Shown: one piece after another, positions 43,610-51,946 of the stretch
Layout of the letters: the number at the start of each line of letters is the position of its first letter
How positions within the stretch are numbered: position 1 is the stretch's first letter
Assembly (NCBI RefSeq): GCF_030406325.1
Contig: NZ_JAUEQY010000012.1
Coordinates: 62,001-126,000, forward strand
DNA length: 64,000 nucleotides
Reading direction: 5' to 3'
From: Actinomadura sp. DC4
GTDB taxonomy: Bacteria > Actinomycetota > Actinomycetes > Streptosporangiales > Streptosporangiaceae
Made by a program: the position numbers and the translations under genes
Notes under the pieces: generated by a model
The model's database searches: none
Seen by the model: the letters and a program-made list of their open reading frames with translations, nothing else
Told to the model about the DNA's origin: nothing

Positions 43610-44440
43610 ATGGTGGACGTGGACGGCTACCTCCCGCTGGTCTCGCCGATGGTCGCGGCGCTCGCCGCACGCCCGCTCGCCGAGCATCTCCCGCCCCGTA
43701 CGGCCTCCTGGCTGCTCACCGTGCTCGCGGCGGGGCTGGCCCTGTGTTCGATGGGCACGCTGCTCGCGCTCGCCGGCGAGGGGCCGGCCTTCGCCGCGTT
43801 GCTCGGGCTCGGCCTGGCCGGCGCCGGCTACACCGCGGCCGGGCAGGTGCGCGCCCTGCGCGCGACCGCGCGCGAGGTACGCGAACTGCCCGGCGGCGGC
43901 ACGATCGCGGTGGTCGCCGACGACCGCGCCGACGCGTACGCCGTGCCCGGCCGGGTGGTCGTGTCGACGGGCATGCTCGCCGCGCTCGACCCGGCCGGGC
44001 GCCGGGTGCTGTTCGCCCATGAGTTCGCCCACCTGACCGGTCGGCACCACGTCTTCCGCGCCGTCGTCCGCGTCGCGGCGGCGGCCAACCCGCTGCTGTG
44101 GCCGTTGGAGGGCGCGCTCTGGTACACCACCGAGCGCTGGGCCGACGAGCGGGCGGCGGCCGCCGTCGGCGACCGCGTCATGACGGCGCGCGTGATCGGC
44201 GCGATGGCCCTCGCGTACGGACCGCGGGCCGCCGGGCGCATGGGCATCGGCGCGGCCCGCCCGGGACCGGTTCCGCGCCGGGTCGCCGCGCTGCTGCGCC
44301 CGCCGCCCCGCCGCGGCCTCGGTCTCGTCGCCGCGGCCCTCGCGCTGCTGCTGTGCACGGCGTACACCTCCGACGACCTCCTCGGTGACCTGGTCGCACA
44401 CGCGCGAGGTGCGAGCGCCGGGACCCCTGTAGAACGCTGA
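43610..44440 (+). CDS. M56 (BlaR1/MecR1-like) membrane metalloprotease
   Basis: The 276-aa protein has four membrane helices and the zinc-protease motif VLFAHEFAHLTGRHH (HExxH), with the third ligand likely in ERWADERAAA. It lacks the extracellular penicillin-binding sensor of true BlaR1. It should inactivate BlaI on a signal. It starts 4 bp after blaI. Confidence 0.9.
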   Translation: MVDVDGYLPLVSPMVAALAARPLAEHLPPRTASWLLTVLAAGLALCSMGTLLALAGEGPAFAALLGLGLAGAGYTAAGQVRALRATAREVRELPGGGTIAVVADDRADAYAVPGRVVVSTGMLAALDPAGRRVLFAHEFAHLTGRHHVFRAVVRVAAAANPLLWPLEGALWYTTERWADERAAAAVGDRVMTARVIGAMALAYGPRAAGRMGIGAARPGPVPRRVAALLRPPPRRGLGLVAAALALLLCTAYTSDDLLGDLVAHARGASAGTPVER

Positions 44441-44484
44441 CCGTTCCGCCCGGAACACCCCGGGTTGGCCTTCTCTGAGTTCAT

Positions 44485-44523
44485 CTTCTACAGTGTTGTA
44501 GAAGTTTTACGGCACTGTAGAAG
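44485..44523. promoter_or_regulatory. BlaI-type operator 2 with extra half-site
   Basis: CTTCTACA-GTGT-TGTAGAAG (44485-44504) is a perfect 8-bp-arm palindrome. TGTAGAAG recurs at 44516-44523, 19 bp away. It precedes the glycosyltransferase gene and resembles operator 1. Confidence 0.65.
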
Positions 44524-44544
44524 TACAACTCTGTGAGGGACCCG

Positions 44545-45753
44545 GTGAAGGTCGTCTTCCTGCTGCACAACGCCTACGGCATCGGCGGGACCGTACGGAC
44601 GACCCTGAACATGGCCGCCGCGCTCGCCGGGCGCCACCAGGTCGAGGTCGTCTCCATGCTCCGGCACCGCGAGAGGTCACGCTTCACGGTCGACCCGCGT
44701 GTGACGCTCGTACCGCTCGTCGACCTCCGCGAGGATGCCACCGATGCGACCGACCCGCGCCTGCACGAGCCCGCCCTCGTCTTCCCGTCCGCCGAGCGGC
44801 GCTATGCGCAGTACAGCCGCCTCACCGACGACCGGGCCGAGGCGTACCTCCGCGGCTCCGACGCCGACGTGATCATCGGTACACGGCCAGGCGTCAACGT
44901 CTACCTCGCCCGGTTCGCCCCCCGCCGCGCGGTGCGCATCGCCCAGGAGCACCTGACCCACGACGCTCACGGCACGAGGCTGCGCGCCGAACTCGCCCGC
45001 CACTACGCCGGCCTGGACGCCGTGGTCACCACCACCGAGGCGGACGCCGCCGTCTACCGGGCGCGGATGCGCCTGCCGGGCGTACGGGTGCTTGCGGTCC
45101 CGAACAGCGTGCCCGAACCCGCCGTACCGCCCTCCGACGGCACCGCGCCGATCGTCGCCGGTGCCGGGCGGCTGGTGCGCGGCAAACGCTTCGACCTGCT
45201 GATCGACGCCTTCGCCGACGTCGTCGCCAAGTATCCAGACTGGTCCCTGCGCCTCTACGGAGGCGGCCCCGACAAGGAACGCCTGCACCGGCTCATCGAG
45301 GAGCGCGGCCTCGGCGAACGGGTGACCCTGATGGGCTCGCGCTCACCGATCGACGCCGAGTTCGCCCAGTCGTCCATCGTCGTGTCCGCGTCGGCCGCCG
45401 AGTCGTTCGGCATGACCCTGGTCGAGGCCATGCGCTGCGGCGTCCCGGTGGTGAGCACCGACTGCCCGCTCGGCCCGGCCGAGATCATCGAGCACGGCGT
45501 CGACGGCCTGCTCGTCCCGGTCGGCGACGGCGAGGCGATCGCCGCCGCCCTGCTCGACCTCATCGGCGACCGCGCCGCGCGCCTCCGCATGGGCGAGGCC
45601 GCGCGCGTCTCGTCCCGCCGGTTCGACCCCGCTCCCATCGCCCGCACCTACGAGGCGCTCTTCGCCGACCTCGCCGCCGGGCGCCGCGCCCGCCGCAGAG
45701 AGCGGCACCGCGCCCGGTGGCGCGCCAGGATCCGCCGGGCCGTGCGCGGATGA
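44545..45753 (+). CDS. Family 4 glycosyltransferase
   Basis: The 402-aa protein has the GT-B fold: N-terminal FLLHNAYGIGGTVRTTLNMAAAL and VVSMLRHRERS. The C-terminal nucleotide-sugar domain has GAGRLVRGKRFDLLIDAF, LYGGGPDKERL and SASAAESFGMTLVEAMRCGVPVVSTDCPLGPAEII (EX7E). GTG 44545 follows GAGGGA. It may glycosylate a wall polymer or lipid. It is coupled to the next PAP2 gene and has its own BlaI-type operator. Confidence 0.92.
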   Translation: MKVVFLLHNAYGIGGTVRTTLNMAAALAGRHQVEVVSMLRHRERSRFTVDPRVTLVPLVDLREDATDATDPRLHEPALVFPSAERRYAQYSRLTDDRAEAYLRGSDADVIIGTRPGVNVYLARFAPRRAVRIAQEHLTHDAHGTRLRAELARHYAGLDAVVTTTEADAAVYRARMRLPGVRVLAVPNSVPEPAVPPSDGTAPIVAGAGRLVRGKRFDLLIDAFADVVAKYPDWSLRLYGGGPDKERLHRLIEERGLGERVTLMGSRSPIDAEFAQSSIVVSASAAESFGMTLVEAMRCGVPVVSTDCPLGPAEIIEHGVDGLLVPVGDGEAIAAALLDLIGDRAARLRMGEAARVSSRRFDPAPIARTYEALFADLAAGRRARRRERHRARWRARIRRAVRG

Positions 45754-46367
45754 CCCGTGCCGGGCGCATGGCCACGATCGGGGCGGTCTGCGCCGGTACC
45801 TTCGCCGGGCTGACCTCGTTCGTCCTGGCCGACGCCCCGGTGACCGGGCCGGATCGCCGGGTGCAGGCGTACGCGGTCGCTCACCGTACGCCCTGGCTCA
45901 ACGTCCTGCTGGAGGCCTGGACCCGGCTCGGCTCCACGACCGTCCTCGTCCCCGTGCTGCTGGCCGCCGGCGTCCTGCTTTGGTGGCGCCGCCGCGACCT
46001 CTACACCGTCGCGAGCCTGTGGGCCGCGCTCGGCGGCGCCATGGTCCTCTACCAGGTCCTCAAGGTCACGATCGGCCGGGCACGCCCGCCGGTCGCCCAG
46101 ATGATCACCCACCCCGGCGGTTACGCCTACCCGTCGGGGCACGCCACCCAGGCGGTCGCCGTCTGGGGCCTGCTGGCCGCCCTCGCCGTGGCGGGACGCG
46201 GCCGCCGCGCCCGCGCCCTCCTCCTCGGTGCCGCCGGACTGGTGATCGCCCTGATCGGCATTTCCCGCGTCTACCTCGGCGTCCACTGGCTCACCGACGT
46301 CGTCGGGGGCTATCTCCTCGGCGGGGCGCTGCTCGCTCTCCTCCTGGCTCTGCGCGGCGAGCGTTAG
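45750..46367 (+). CDS. PAP2 family phosphatase, second copy
   Basis: The 205-aa membrane protein has KVTIGRARPP, YPSGHATQAVAVWG and SRVYLGVHWLTDVVGG. Its ATG overlaps the glycosyltransferase stop (ATGA). The GT and PAP2 set suggests lipid-linked sugar processing. The last codons overlap the first repeat of the kdp operator. Confidence 0.9.
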   Translation: MTRAGRMATIGAVCAGTFAGLTSFVLADAPVTGPDRRVQAYAVAHRTPWLNVLLEAWTRLGSTTVLVPVLLAAGVLLWWRRRDLYTVASLWAALGGAMVLYQVLKVTIGRARPPVAQMITHPGGYAYPSGHATQAVAVWGLLAALAVAGRGRRARALLLGAAGLVIALIGISRVYLGVHWLTDVVGGYLLGGALLALLLALRGER

Positions 46368-46441
46368 GAACGCGTTAAGGCCGTCGGCTGGGGCGCTAAG
46401 ACGGCGTCAACGACCGTCTTTACGCCTGATTTCCGGCGTTA
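46361..46441 (+). promoter_or_regulatory. KdpE operator candidate upstream of the kdp operon
   Basis: Direct repeats start at 46361 (GCGTTAG), 46372 (GCGTTAA), 46393 (GCGCTAA) and 46404 (GCGTCAA), offsets 0, 11, 32 and 43. A fifth GCGTTA begins at 46436. The 11-bp period is typical of OmpR-family response-regulator sites. The same offsets occur upstream of the second KimA-like gene. Confidence 0.65.
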
Positions 46442-46493
46442 ACTCCTGACGTGGCCCCTGGTGAAGGGGGGCGATGGGCCGAGGAGGACCGCG

Positions 46494-46967
46494 ATGACGC
46501 GCCTGGAATCTTGCGCTTGGTCGCTGGCCGGTGGCAGCGCCTGCGTCTTCGCGCTCGCCGTCGTGCTCGGCGGGCTGCCGTGGCAGGTGGGGTTCGCGGC
46601 GGTCGCCGTGGCCGTACTCACCTGGGGGTGGCTGAGCCCCGTCATCGGGGCGGCGGCCATCGGCGGTGTCGCCTGGCTGTGCGTAACCGGCTTCGACGTG
46701 CACCGGCTCGGCGACGTGAGGATCACCGGGCGCGACGACGTCCTGCGTGCGGTGGTGCTCGTCCTCGCAGGAGTCCTCACGGCGTCCGCGCACGCTCTCG
46801 CCGAGGTCACGAGTGGTGGCCGGCCCACGGATCCGCTCTGGGCGGAGTTCCACGAGACCGGCCTTGGGCCGAACGTAACAACGGAGGGCTCTGCCGAAGT
46901 GCCGCGCCAACGCGGTCCGGTCGAGCAGCGACTCTTCGTACATCTGAAGGAACCGAGAGATGGCTGA
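46494..46967 (+). CDS. Membrane protein preceding the kdp operon
   Basis: The 157-aa protein has three or four helices (LESCAWSLAGGSACVFALAVVLGGLPWQVGFAAVAVAVLTWGWLSPVIG..., then DVLRAVVLVLAGVLTASAHAL). A polar C-terminal tail of about 50 residues follows. It starts at ATG 46494 after GAGGAGG. Its stop overlaps the 27-aa ORF by 8 bp, so it is cotranscribed with kdpFABC. The layout resembles the DUF4118 membrane part of KdpD, but this is uncertain. Confidence 0.8.
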   Translation: MTRLESCAWSLAGGSACVFALAVVLGGLPWQVGFAAVAVAVLTWGWLSPVIGAAAIGGVAWLCVTGFDVHRLGDVRITGRDDVLRAVVLVLAGVLTASAHALAEVTSGGRPTDPLWAEFHETGLGPNVTTEGSAEVPRQRGPVEQRLFVHLKEPRDG

Positions 46968-47043
46968 CCTGGTATTCATCCTGCTGACCGTGGCGATCTT
47001 CGCCGTGTTCGGCCTGATCGTGAAGGCGGTGGAACGGTTGTGA
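46960..47043 (+). CDS. 27-aa single-helix membrane peptide before kdpF
   Basis: The frame encodes MADLVFILLTVAIFAVFGL and a basic end VKAVERL. It starts 8 bp inside the end of the previous gene and its stop overlaps the kdpF GTG, so it is embedded in the coupled operon. Its sequence looks like the small unnamed peptides seen ahead of kdpF in other actinobacteria (from memory). It may be a second accessory subunit of the Kdp complex. Confidence 0.65.
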   Translation: MADLVFILLTVAIFAVFGLIVKAVERL

Positions 47044-47129
47044 GCATCGAGAACCTGATCGGGCTCATCCTCTCCATCGTGTTGTTCGTCTTTCTGATCG
47101 CCGCCCTACTCTTCCCGGAGCGTTTCTGA
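47040..47129 (+). CDS. kdpF: Potassium-transporting ATPase subunit F
   Basis: The 29-aa peptide [19 protein letters not shown]...LLFPERF has a single helix and the typical FPERF ending of actinobacterial KdpF. KdpF stabilises the KdpABC complex. The GTG overlaps the preceding stop and the stop is 1 bp before kdpA. Confidence 0.85.
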   Translation: MSIENLIGLILSIVLFVFLIAALLFPERF

Positions 47130-47130
47130 G

Positions 47131-48792
47131 ATGAGCACCACGTTCGCGGGGGTCCTGTTCGCGGGATCCCTCGTGCTCGCTCTGGCCGTGGTGTACCGGC
47201 CGCTGGGCGATTACATGTACCGGGTGTATTCGGGCGTGCGTCATTCACGTCCCGAGAGGCTGATCTACCGGTTGATCGGGGTGAAGCCGGACGTCGAGCA
47301 GACGTGGGGTGTCTACGCCCGCAGCGTCCTGGCCTTCTCGGCGGTGTCCATCCTGTTCCTGTACGGGTTCCAGCGGCTGCAGAACCACTTGATGCTGAGT
47401 CTGGGCTTCAAGCCGGTGATGACGCATCAGGCGTGGAACACCGCGATCAGTTTCACCACGAACACGAACTGGCAGTCCTACTCGGGTGAGTCGACCATGG
47501 GCCACCTGGTGCAGATGGCCGGGCTGGCGGTGCAGAACTTCGTCTCCGCGGCGGTCGGCATCGCCGTCGCGATCGCCCTGGTGCGGGGGTTCGCCCGTAA
47601 GCGGACCGAGCATCTGGGGAACTTCTGGGTGGACCTGGTGCGTGGCAGCCTGAGGATCCTGCTTCCCCTCGCCGCCCTCAGCGCGATCGTGCTGATCGCG
47701 GGTGGGGCCGTGCAGAACTTCCACGACCCGCACACGATCCAGACGCTGGCCGGGACGAAGCAGTCGATCACCGGCGGACCGGTGGCGAGCCAGGAGGCGA
47801 TCAAGGAGCTCGGCACGAACGGCGGCGGGTTCTACAACGCCAACTCCGCCCACCCGTTCGAGAACCCGACGACGTGGACGAACTGGTTCGAGATCCTCCT
47901 GCTGCTGGTCATCAGCTTCAGCCTGCCCCGGACGTTCGGCCGGATGGTCGGCAGCAACAAGCAGGGCTACGCGATCGTCTCGGTGATGGCGAGTCTGGCG
48001 ATCGTGAGCATGACGCTGATCATGTCGTTCCAGCTCACGCACCACGGGACCGTTCCGACCGCGATCGGCTCGTCGATGGAGGGGGTCGAGACCCGGTTCG
48101 GGGTGGCCAACTCGGCGACGTTCGCCGACGCGACCACGCTCACCTCGACCGGGGCCGTGAACTCCTTCCATGACTCCTACACGAGCCTCGGCGGCATGAT
48201 GGCGCTGTTCAACATGATGCTGGGCGAGGTCGCGCCGGGCGGTACGGGTTCGGGCCTGTACGGGATGTTGATCCTCGCGGTGATCACCGTGTTCGTGGCC
48301 GGTCTGATGGTGGGCCGTACGCCGGAGTACCTGGGCAAGAAGATCAGCAGCCGCGAGATCAAGTTCGCCGCGACCTACTTCCTGATCACGCCGATCTGCG
48401 TGCTGGTCGGGACCGCGTTCGCGATGGCGCTCCCGGGCGAGCGCGCGGGCATGCTGAACGGCGGCCCGCACGGGTTGTCGGAGGTGTTGTACGCGTTCAC
48501 GTCGGCGTCGAACAACAACGGGTCGGCGTTCGCGGGTATCACCGTCAACACGGCCTGGTACGACACGGCGCTGGGGCTGGCGATGGTGTTCGGGCGGTTC
48601 CTGCCGATCATCTTCGCGCTGGCGCTGGCCGGGTCGCTGGCACGTCAGGGTCACACGCCCGCGTCGGAGGGCACGCTGCCCACTCATCGTCCGCAGTTCG
48701 TCGGCATGGTCGCGGGCGTCACGGTGATCCTCGTCGCTCTCACGTTCCTCCCCGCGCTCGCGCTCGGGCCGTTGGCCGAAGGAATCCACTAA
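47131..48792 (+). CDS. kdpA: Potassium-transporting ATPase subunit A
   Basis: The 553-aa channel-like subunit of the high-affinity K+ pump has ten or so helices and the four selectivity-filter loops, including [46 protein letters not shown] and [14 protein letters not shown]. It selects and binds K+. It starts 1 bp after kdpF and stops directly before kdpB. Confidence 0.97.
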   Translation: MSTTFAGVLFAGSLVLALAVVYRPLGDYMYRVYSGVRHSRPERLIYRLIGVKPDVEQTWGVYARSVLAFSAVSILFLYGFQRLQNHLMLSLGFKPVMTHQAWNTAISFTTNTNWQSYSGESTMGHLVQMAGLAVQNFVSAAVGIAVAIALVRGFARKRTEHLGNFWVDLVRGSLRILLPLAALSAIVLIAGGAVQNFHDPHTIQTLAGTKQSITGGPVASQEAIKELGTNGGGFYNANSAHPFENPTTWTNWFEILLLLVISFSLPRTFGRMVGSNKQGYAIVSVMASLAIVSMTLIMSFQLTHHGTVPTAIGSSMEGVETRFGVANSATFADATTLTSTGAVNSFHDSYTSLGGMMALFNMMLGEVAPGGTGSGLYGMLILAVITVFVAGLMVGRTPEYLGKKISSREIKFAATYFLITPICVLVGTAFAMALPGERAGMLNGGPHGLSEVLYAFTSASNNNGSAFAGITVNTAWYDTALGLAMVFGRFLPIIFALALAGSLARQGHTPASEGTLPTHRPQFVGMVAGVTVILVALTFLPALALGPLAEGIH

Positions 48793-50964
48793 ATGTCGAC
48801 CGAACTCATGGACCCGCAGACCTTCGTCCCCGAGCCCCCGAAATCTCCGGGGGGCCGGGTTCAGGGCGGCCTGCTCGACCCGAAGCAGCTTCTGAGATCG
48901 CTACCGGACGCGGTGAAGAAGCTCGACCCGCGGACGATGTGGCGCAACCCCGTCATGTTCATCGTGGAGATCGGCGCGGTGTGGAGCACGGTCCTGGCCG
49001 TGGCCGAGCCGAGCTGGTTCGCCTGGCTCATCGTGGTGTGGCTCTGGCTGACCGTCGTCTTCGCCAATCTGGCCGAGGCCGTCGCCGAAGGACGTGGCAA
49101 GGCCCAGGCCGACGCGCTTCGCCGGGCCAAGACCGACACGGTGGCGCGCCGGCTGTCCGGCTGGGCGCCCGGCCGTGCCGTCCCGGAAGAGGCCGTGCCC
49201 GCGCCGGAGCTCCGTCAGGGCGACCACGTGGTGGTCGAGGCCGGCCAGATCATCCCCGGCGACGGTGACGTGGTCGAGGGCATCGCGAGTGTGGACGAGT
49301 CGGCGATCACGGGTGAGTCGGCGCCGGTGATCCGTGAGTCGGGCGGTGACCGGTCCGCGGTCACCGGCGGCACCAAGGTGCTGTCGGACCGGATCGTCGT
49401 CAAGATCACCCAAAGGCCGGGCGAGAGCTTCATCGACAAGATGATCGCGCTGGTGGAGGGCGCGAACCGGCAGAAGACTCCGAACGAGATCGCGCTGAAC
49501 ATCCTGCTGGCCTCACTGACGATCATCTTCGTGATGGCGGTGGCCACGCTTCAGCCGCTGGCGATCTTCTCCAAGGCGAACCAACCGGGCGTCCCGGACT
49601 CACTGGCCCTGAACGCCCACGGCGTGACCGGCATCGTGATGGTCTCCCTGCTGGTCTGCCTGATCCCGACCACGATCGGCGCGCTGCTGTCCGCCATCGG
49701 CATCGCCGGCATGGACCGCCTCGTCCAGCGCAACGTGCTGGCGATGAGCGGCCGGGCGGTCGAGGCGGCCGGGGACGTCAACACCCTGTTGCTGGACAAG
49801 ACCGGCACCATCACGCTGGGCAACCGGCAGGCCGCGGAGTTCACCCCGGTGGACGGCGTGACCGCCCAGCGGCTCGCCGACGCGGCGCAACTGTCCAGTC
49901 TCGCGGACGAGACACCCGAAGGCCGCTCCATCGTGGTGTTCGCCAAGACGGAGTACGGGCTACGCGAGCGCACGCCCGGCGAGCTCGGCCATGCGTCCTG
50001 GGTGGAGTTCACCGCCCAGACCCGCATGTCCGGTGTGGACCTGGAAGAGGGCCAGGAGGGCCGCTCGCTGCGCAAGGGCGCCGCGACCGCGGTGATGAAG
50101 TGGGTCCGCGACAACGGCGGTCACCCCACCGACGAGGTCGGCCACATCGTCGACGGCATCTCGGCCGGCGGCGGAACCCCGCTCGTGGTCGGCGAGGTCA
50201 TCCGCGAGCACGGTGGTGCCACCGCCCATGTACTCGGTGTCATCCACCTCAAGGACGTGGTCAAGGCCGGCATGCGCGAGCGGTTCGACGAGATGCGCGC
50301 CATGGGCATCCGGACCGTGATGATCACCGGGGACAACCCGTTGACGGCCAAGGCCATCGCGGACGAGGCGGGCGTGGACGACTTCCTCGCCGAGGCCAAG
50401 CCCGAGGACAAGATGGCGCTGATCAGACGAGAGCAGGAGGGCGGCAAGCTCGTCGCGATGACGGGCGATGGAACCAACGACGCCCCGGCGCTCGCCCAGG
50501 CCGATGTCGGGGTGGCGATGAACACCGGCACCTCGGCCGCCAAAGAGGCCGGGAACATGGTGGACCTGGACTCCAACCCCACCAAGCTCATCGAGATCGT
50601 GGAGATCGGCAAGCAACTGCTGATCACCCGGGGCGCGCTGACGACGTTCTCGATCGCCAACGACATCGCCAAGTACTTCGCGATCATTCCGGCGATGTTC
50701 GCCGTCGTCTACCCGGGCCTGGACACGCTCAACGTCATGCGGCTGCACAGCCCGCAGTCGGCGATCCTGTCCGCGGTCGTCTTCAACGCGATCGTCATCA
50801 TCGCGCTGATCCCGCTGGCCCTGCGCGGGGTGAAGTACCGGCCCTCCAGCGCCTCGAAACTGCTGTCCCGCAACCTCTACATCTACGGCCTGGGCGGCAT
50901 CATCGCCCCGTTCATCGGCATCAAGCTCATCGACCTGCTCATCCAGTTCCTTCCGGGAATGTGA
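48793..50964 (+). CDS. kdpB: Potassium-transporting ATPase subunit B
   Basis: The 723-aa P-type ATPase has the phosphorylation motif [16 protein letters not shown], the TGES dephosphorylation loop, [23 protein letters not shown] and the helix [24 protein letters not shown]. It powers K+ uptake with ATP. Its ATG follows the kdpA stop directly. Confidence 0.97.
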   Translation: MSTELMDPQTFVPEPPKSPGGRVQGGLLDPKQLLRSLPDAVKKLDPRTMWRNPVMFIVEIGAVWSTVLAVAEPSWFAWLIVVWLWLTVVFANLAEAVAEGRGKAQADALRRAKTDTVARRLSGWAPGRAVPEEAVPAPELRQGDHVVVEAGQIIPGDGDVVEGIASVDESAITGESAPVIRESGGDRSAVTGGTKVLSDRIVVKITQRPGESFIDKMIALVEGANRQKTPNEIALNILLASLTIIFVMAVATLQPLAIFSKANQPGVPDSLALNAHGVTGIVMVSLLVCLIPTTIGALLSAIGIAGMDRLVQRNVLAMSGRAVEAAGDVNTLLLDKTGTITLGNRQAAEFTPVDGVTAQRLADAAQLSSLADETPEGRSIVVFAKTEYGLRERTPGELGHASWVEFTAQTRMSGVDLEEGQEGRSLRKGAATAVMKWVRDNGGHPTDEVGHIVDGISAGGGTPLVVGEVIREHGGATAHVLGVIHLKDVVKAGMRERFDEMRAMGIRTVMITGDNPLTAKAIADEAGVDDFLAEAKPEDKMALIRREQEGGKLVAMTGDGTNDAPALAQADVGVAMNTGTSAAKEAGNMVDLDSNPTKLIEIVEIGKQLLITRGALTTFSIANDIAKYFAIIPAMFAVVYPGLDTLNVMRLHSPQSAILSAVVFNAIVIIALIPLALRGVKYRPSSASKLLSRNLYIYGLGGIIAPFIGIKLIDLLIQFLPGM

Positions 50965-50965
50965 C

Positions 50966-51886
50966 ATGCGACTGCCCATCTGGATCCGCCAGCACCTCGC
51001 CGCCCTGCGCGCACTGCTGGTCATGACCGTGATCCTCGGAATCCTCTATCCCGTCGCGATCTGGGTCGTGGCCTTTCTGCCCGGCCTGCACCACGACGCC
51101 GAAGGCTCGATGGTCAAGACCGCCGACGGCAGAGTCGCCGGCAGCGGCATCATCGGCCAGGCCTTCACCGACTCCGGCGGCGACCCCCTCAAGCAGTACG
51201 TCCAAAGCCGTCCCTCCGACGCCGGCGACGGCTACGACCCGACCGCGACGGCGGCCGGCAACCTCGGCCCCGAGAGCATCGTCGACACGCTGCCGGACCC
51301 GAGTCTCGTCGCGGCCGGCAAGGAGGACGAGAACGCCAGGACGAGCCTGCTCACGGACGTCTGCACCCGCAGCAAGGCCGTCGGCGCGATCGAGGGCGTG
51401 GACGGCTCCCGTCCGTTCTGCACCCCTGGCGGCGTCGGCGCGGTGCTCGCGCTCATCGGCCCGCGCGACGCGGCCGGGCACGTCACGCACCCGACCGAGG
51501 TGGTCAGCCTCAACGAGGAGTGCGGCGTCGTGAACACGCCGTTCGTCGCGGCTTACCAGGGCGTCGTCGTCCAGTGCGCCAAGTACGGCACGGACTACGC
51601 GGACGGCGAGGTCGTGCCCGTCCGCGGTACCGCCCCGGCCCATCCGGAGGTGCCCGCCGACGCGGTGACCGCGAGCGGCAGCGGCCTGGACCCGCACATC
51701 TCCCCGGCGTACGCACGGCTCCAGGCGCCGCGTGTCGCCAAGGCGCGCGGCGTCCCCGAACAGCGGGTACTGCTGGCCATCAAGGACAACGAGGACGGCA
51801 GGGTGCTCGGCTTCCTGGGCGAACCCCGCGTCAACGTCCTGAAACTCAACATCGAACTCGACCGGAAGTATCCGTTCCGCGGATGA
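50966..51886 (+). CDS. kdpC: Potassium-transporting ATPase subunit C, enlarged
   Basis: The 306-aa subunit has the N-terminal membrane helix (residues 13-38), GSGIIGQAF and [23 protein letters not shown]. The C-terminal [28 protein letters not shown] and [14 protein letters not shown] are also typical. Usual KdpC is about 190-220 aa; here about 90 extra residues (about 125-220) with four Cys (133, 152, 186, 204) are inserted. They should lie outside the membrane and may form two disulfides. Confidence 0.93.
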   Translation: MRLPIWIRQHLAALRALLVMTVILGILYPVAIWVVAFLPGLHHDAEGSMVKTADGRVAGSGIIGQAFTDSGGDPLKQYVQSRPSDAGDGYDPTATAAGNLGPESIVDTLPDPSLVAAGKEDENARTSLLTDVCTRSKAVGAIEGVDGSRPFCTPGGVGAVLALIGPRDAAGHVTHPTEVVSLNEECGVVNTPFVAAYQGVVVQCAKYGTDYADGEVVPVRGTAPAHPEVPADAVTASGSGLDPHISPAYARLQAPRVAKARGVPEQRVLLAIKDNEDGRVLGFLGEPRVNVLKLNIELDRKYPFRG

Positions 51887-51893
51887 GGACCGG

Positions 51894-51930
51894 GGTGCGG
51901 CGCGCCGTTCACCGGAGCGCGCGCCGCACC
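51894..51930 (+). terminator. Hairpin between kdpC and the first kdpD
   Basis: A 12-bp perfect stem (GGTGCGGCGCGC with its complement, 13-nt loop) lies in the 60-bp gap. It could end part of the kdpFABC transcripts, lowering kdpDE expression relative to the pump. Confidence 0.6.
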
Positions 51931-51946
51931 TCATCGGAGGAGTGAT

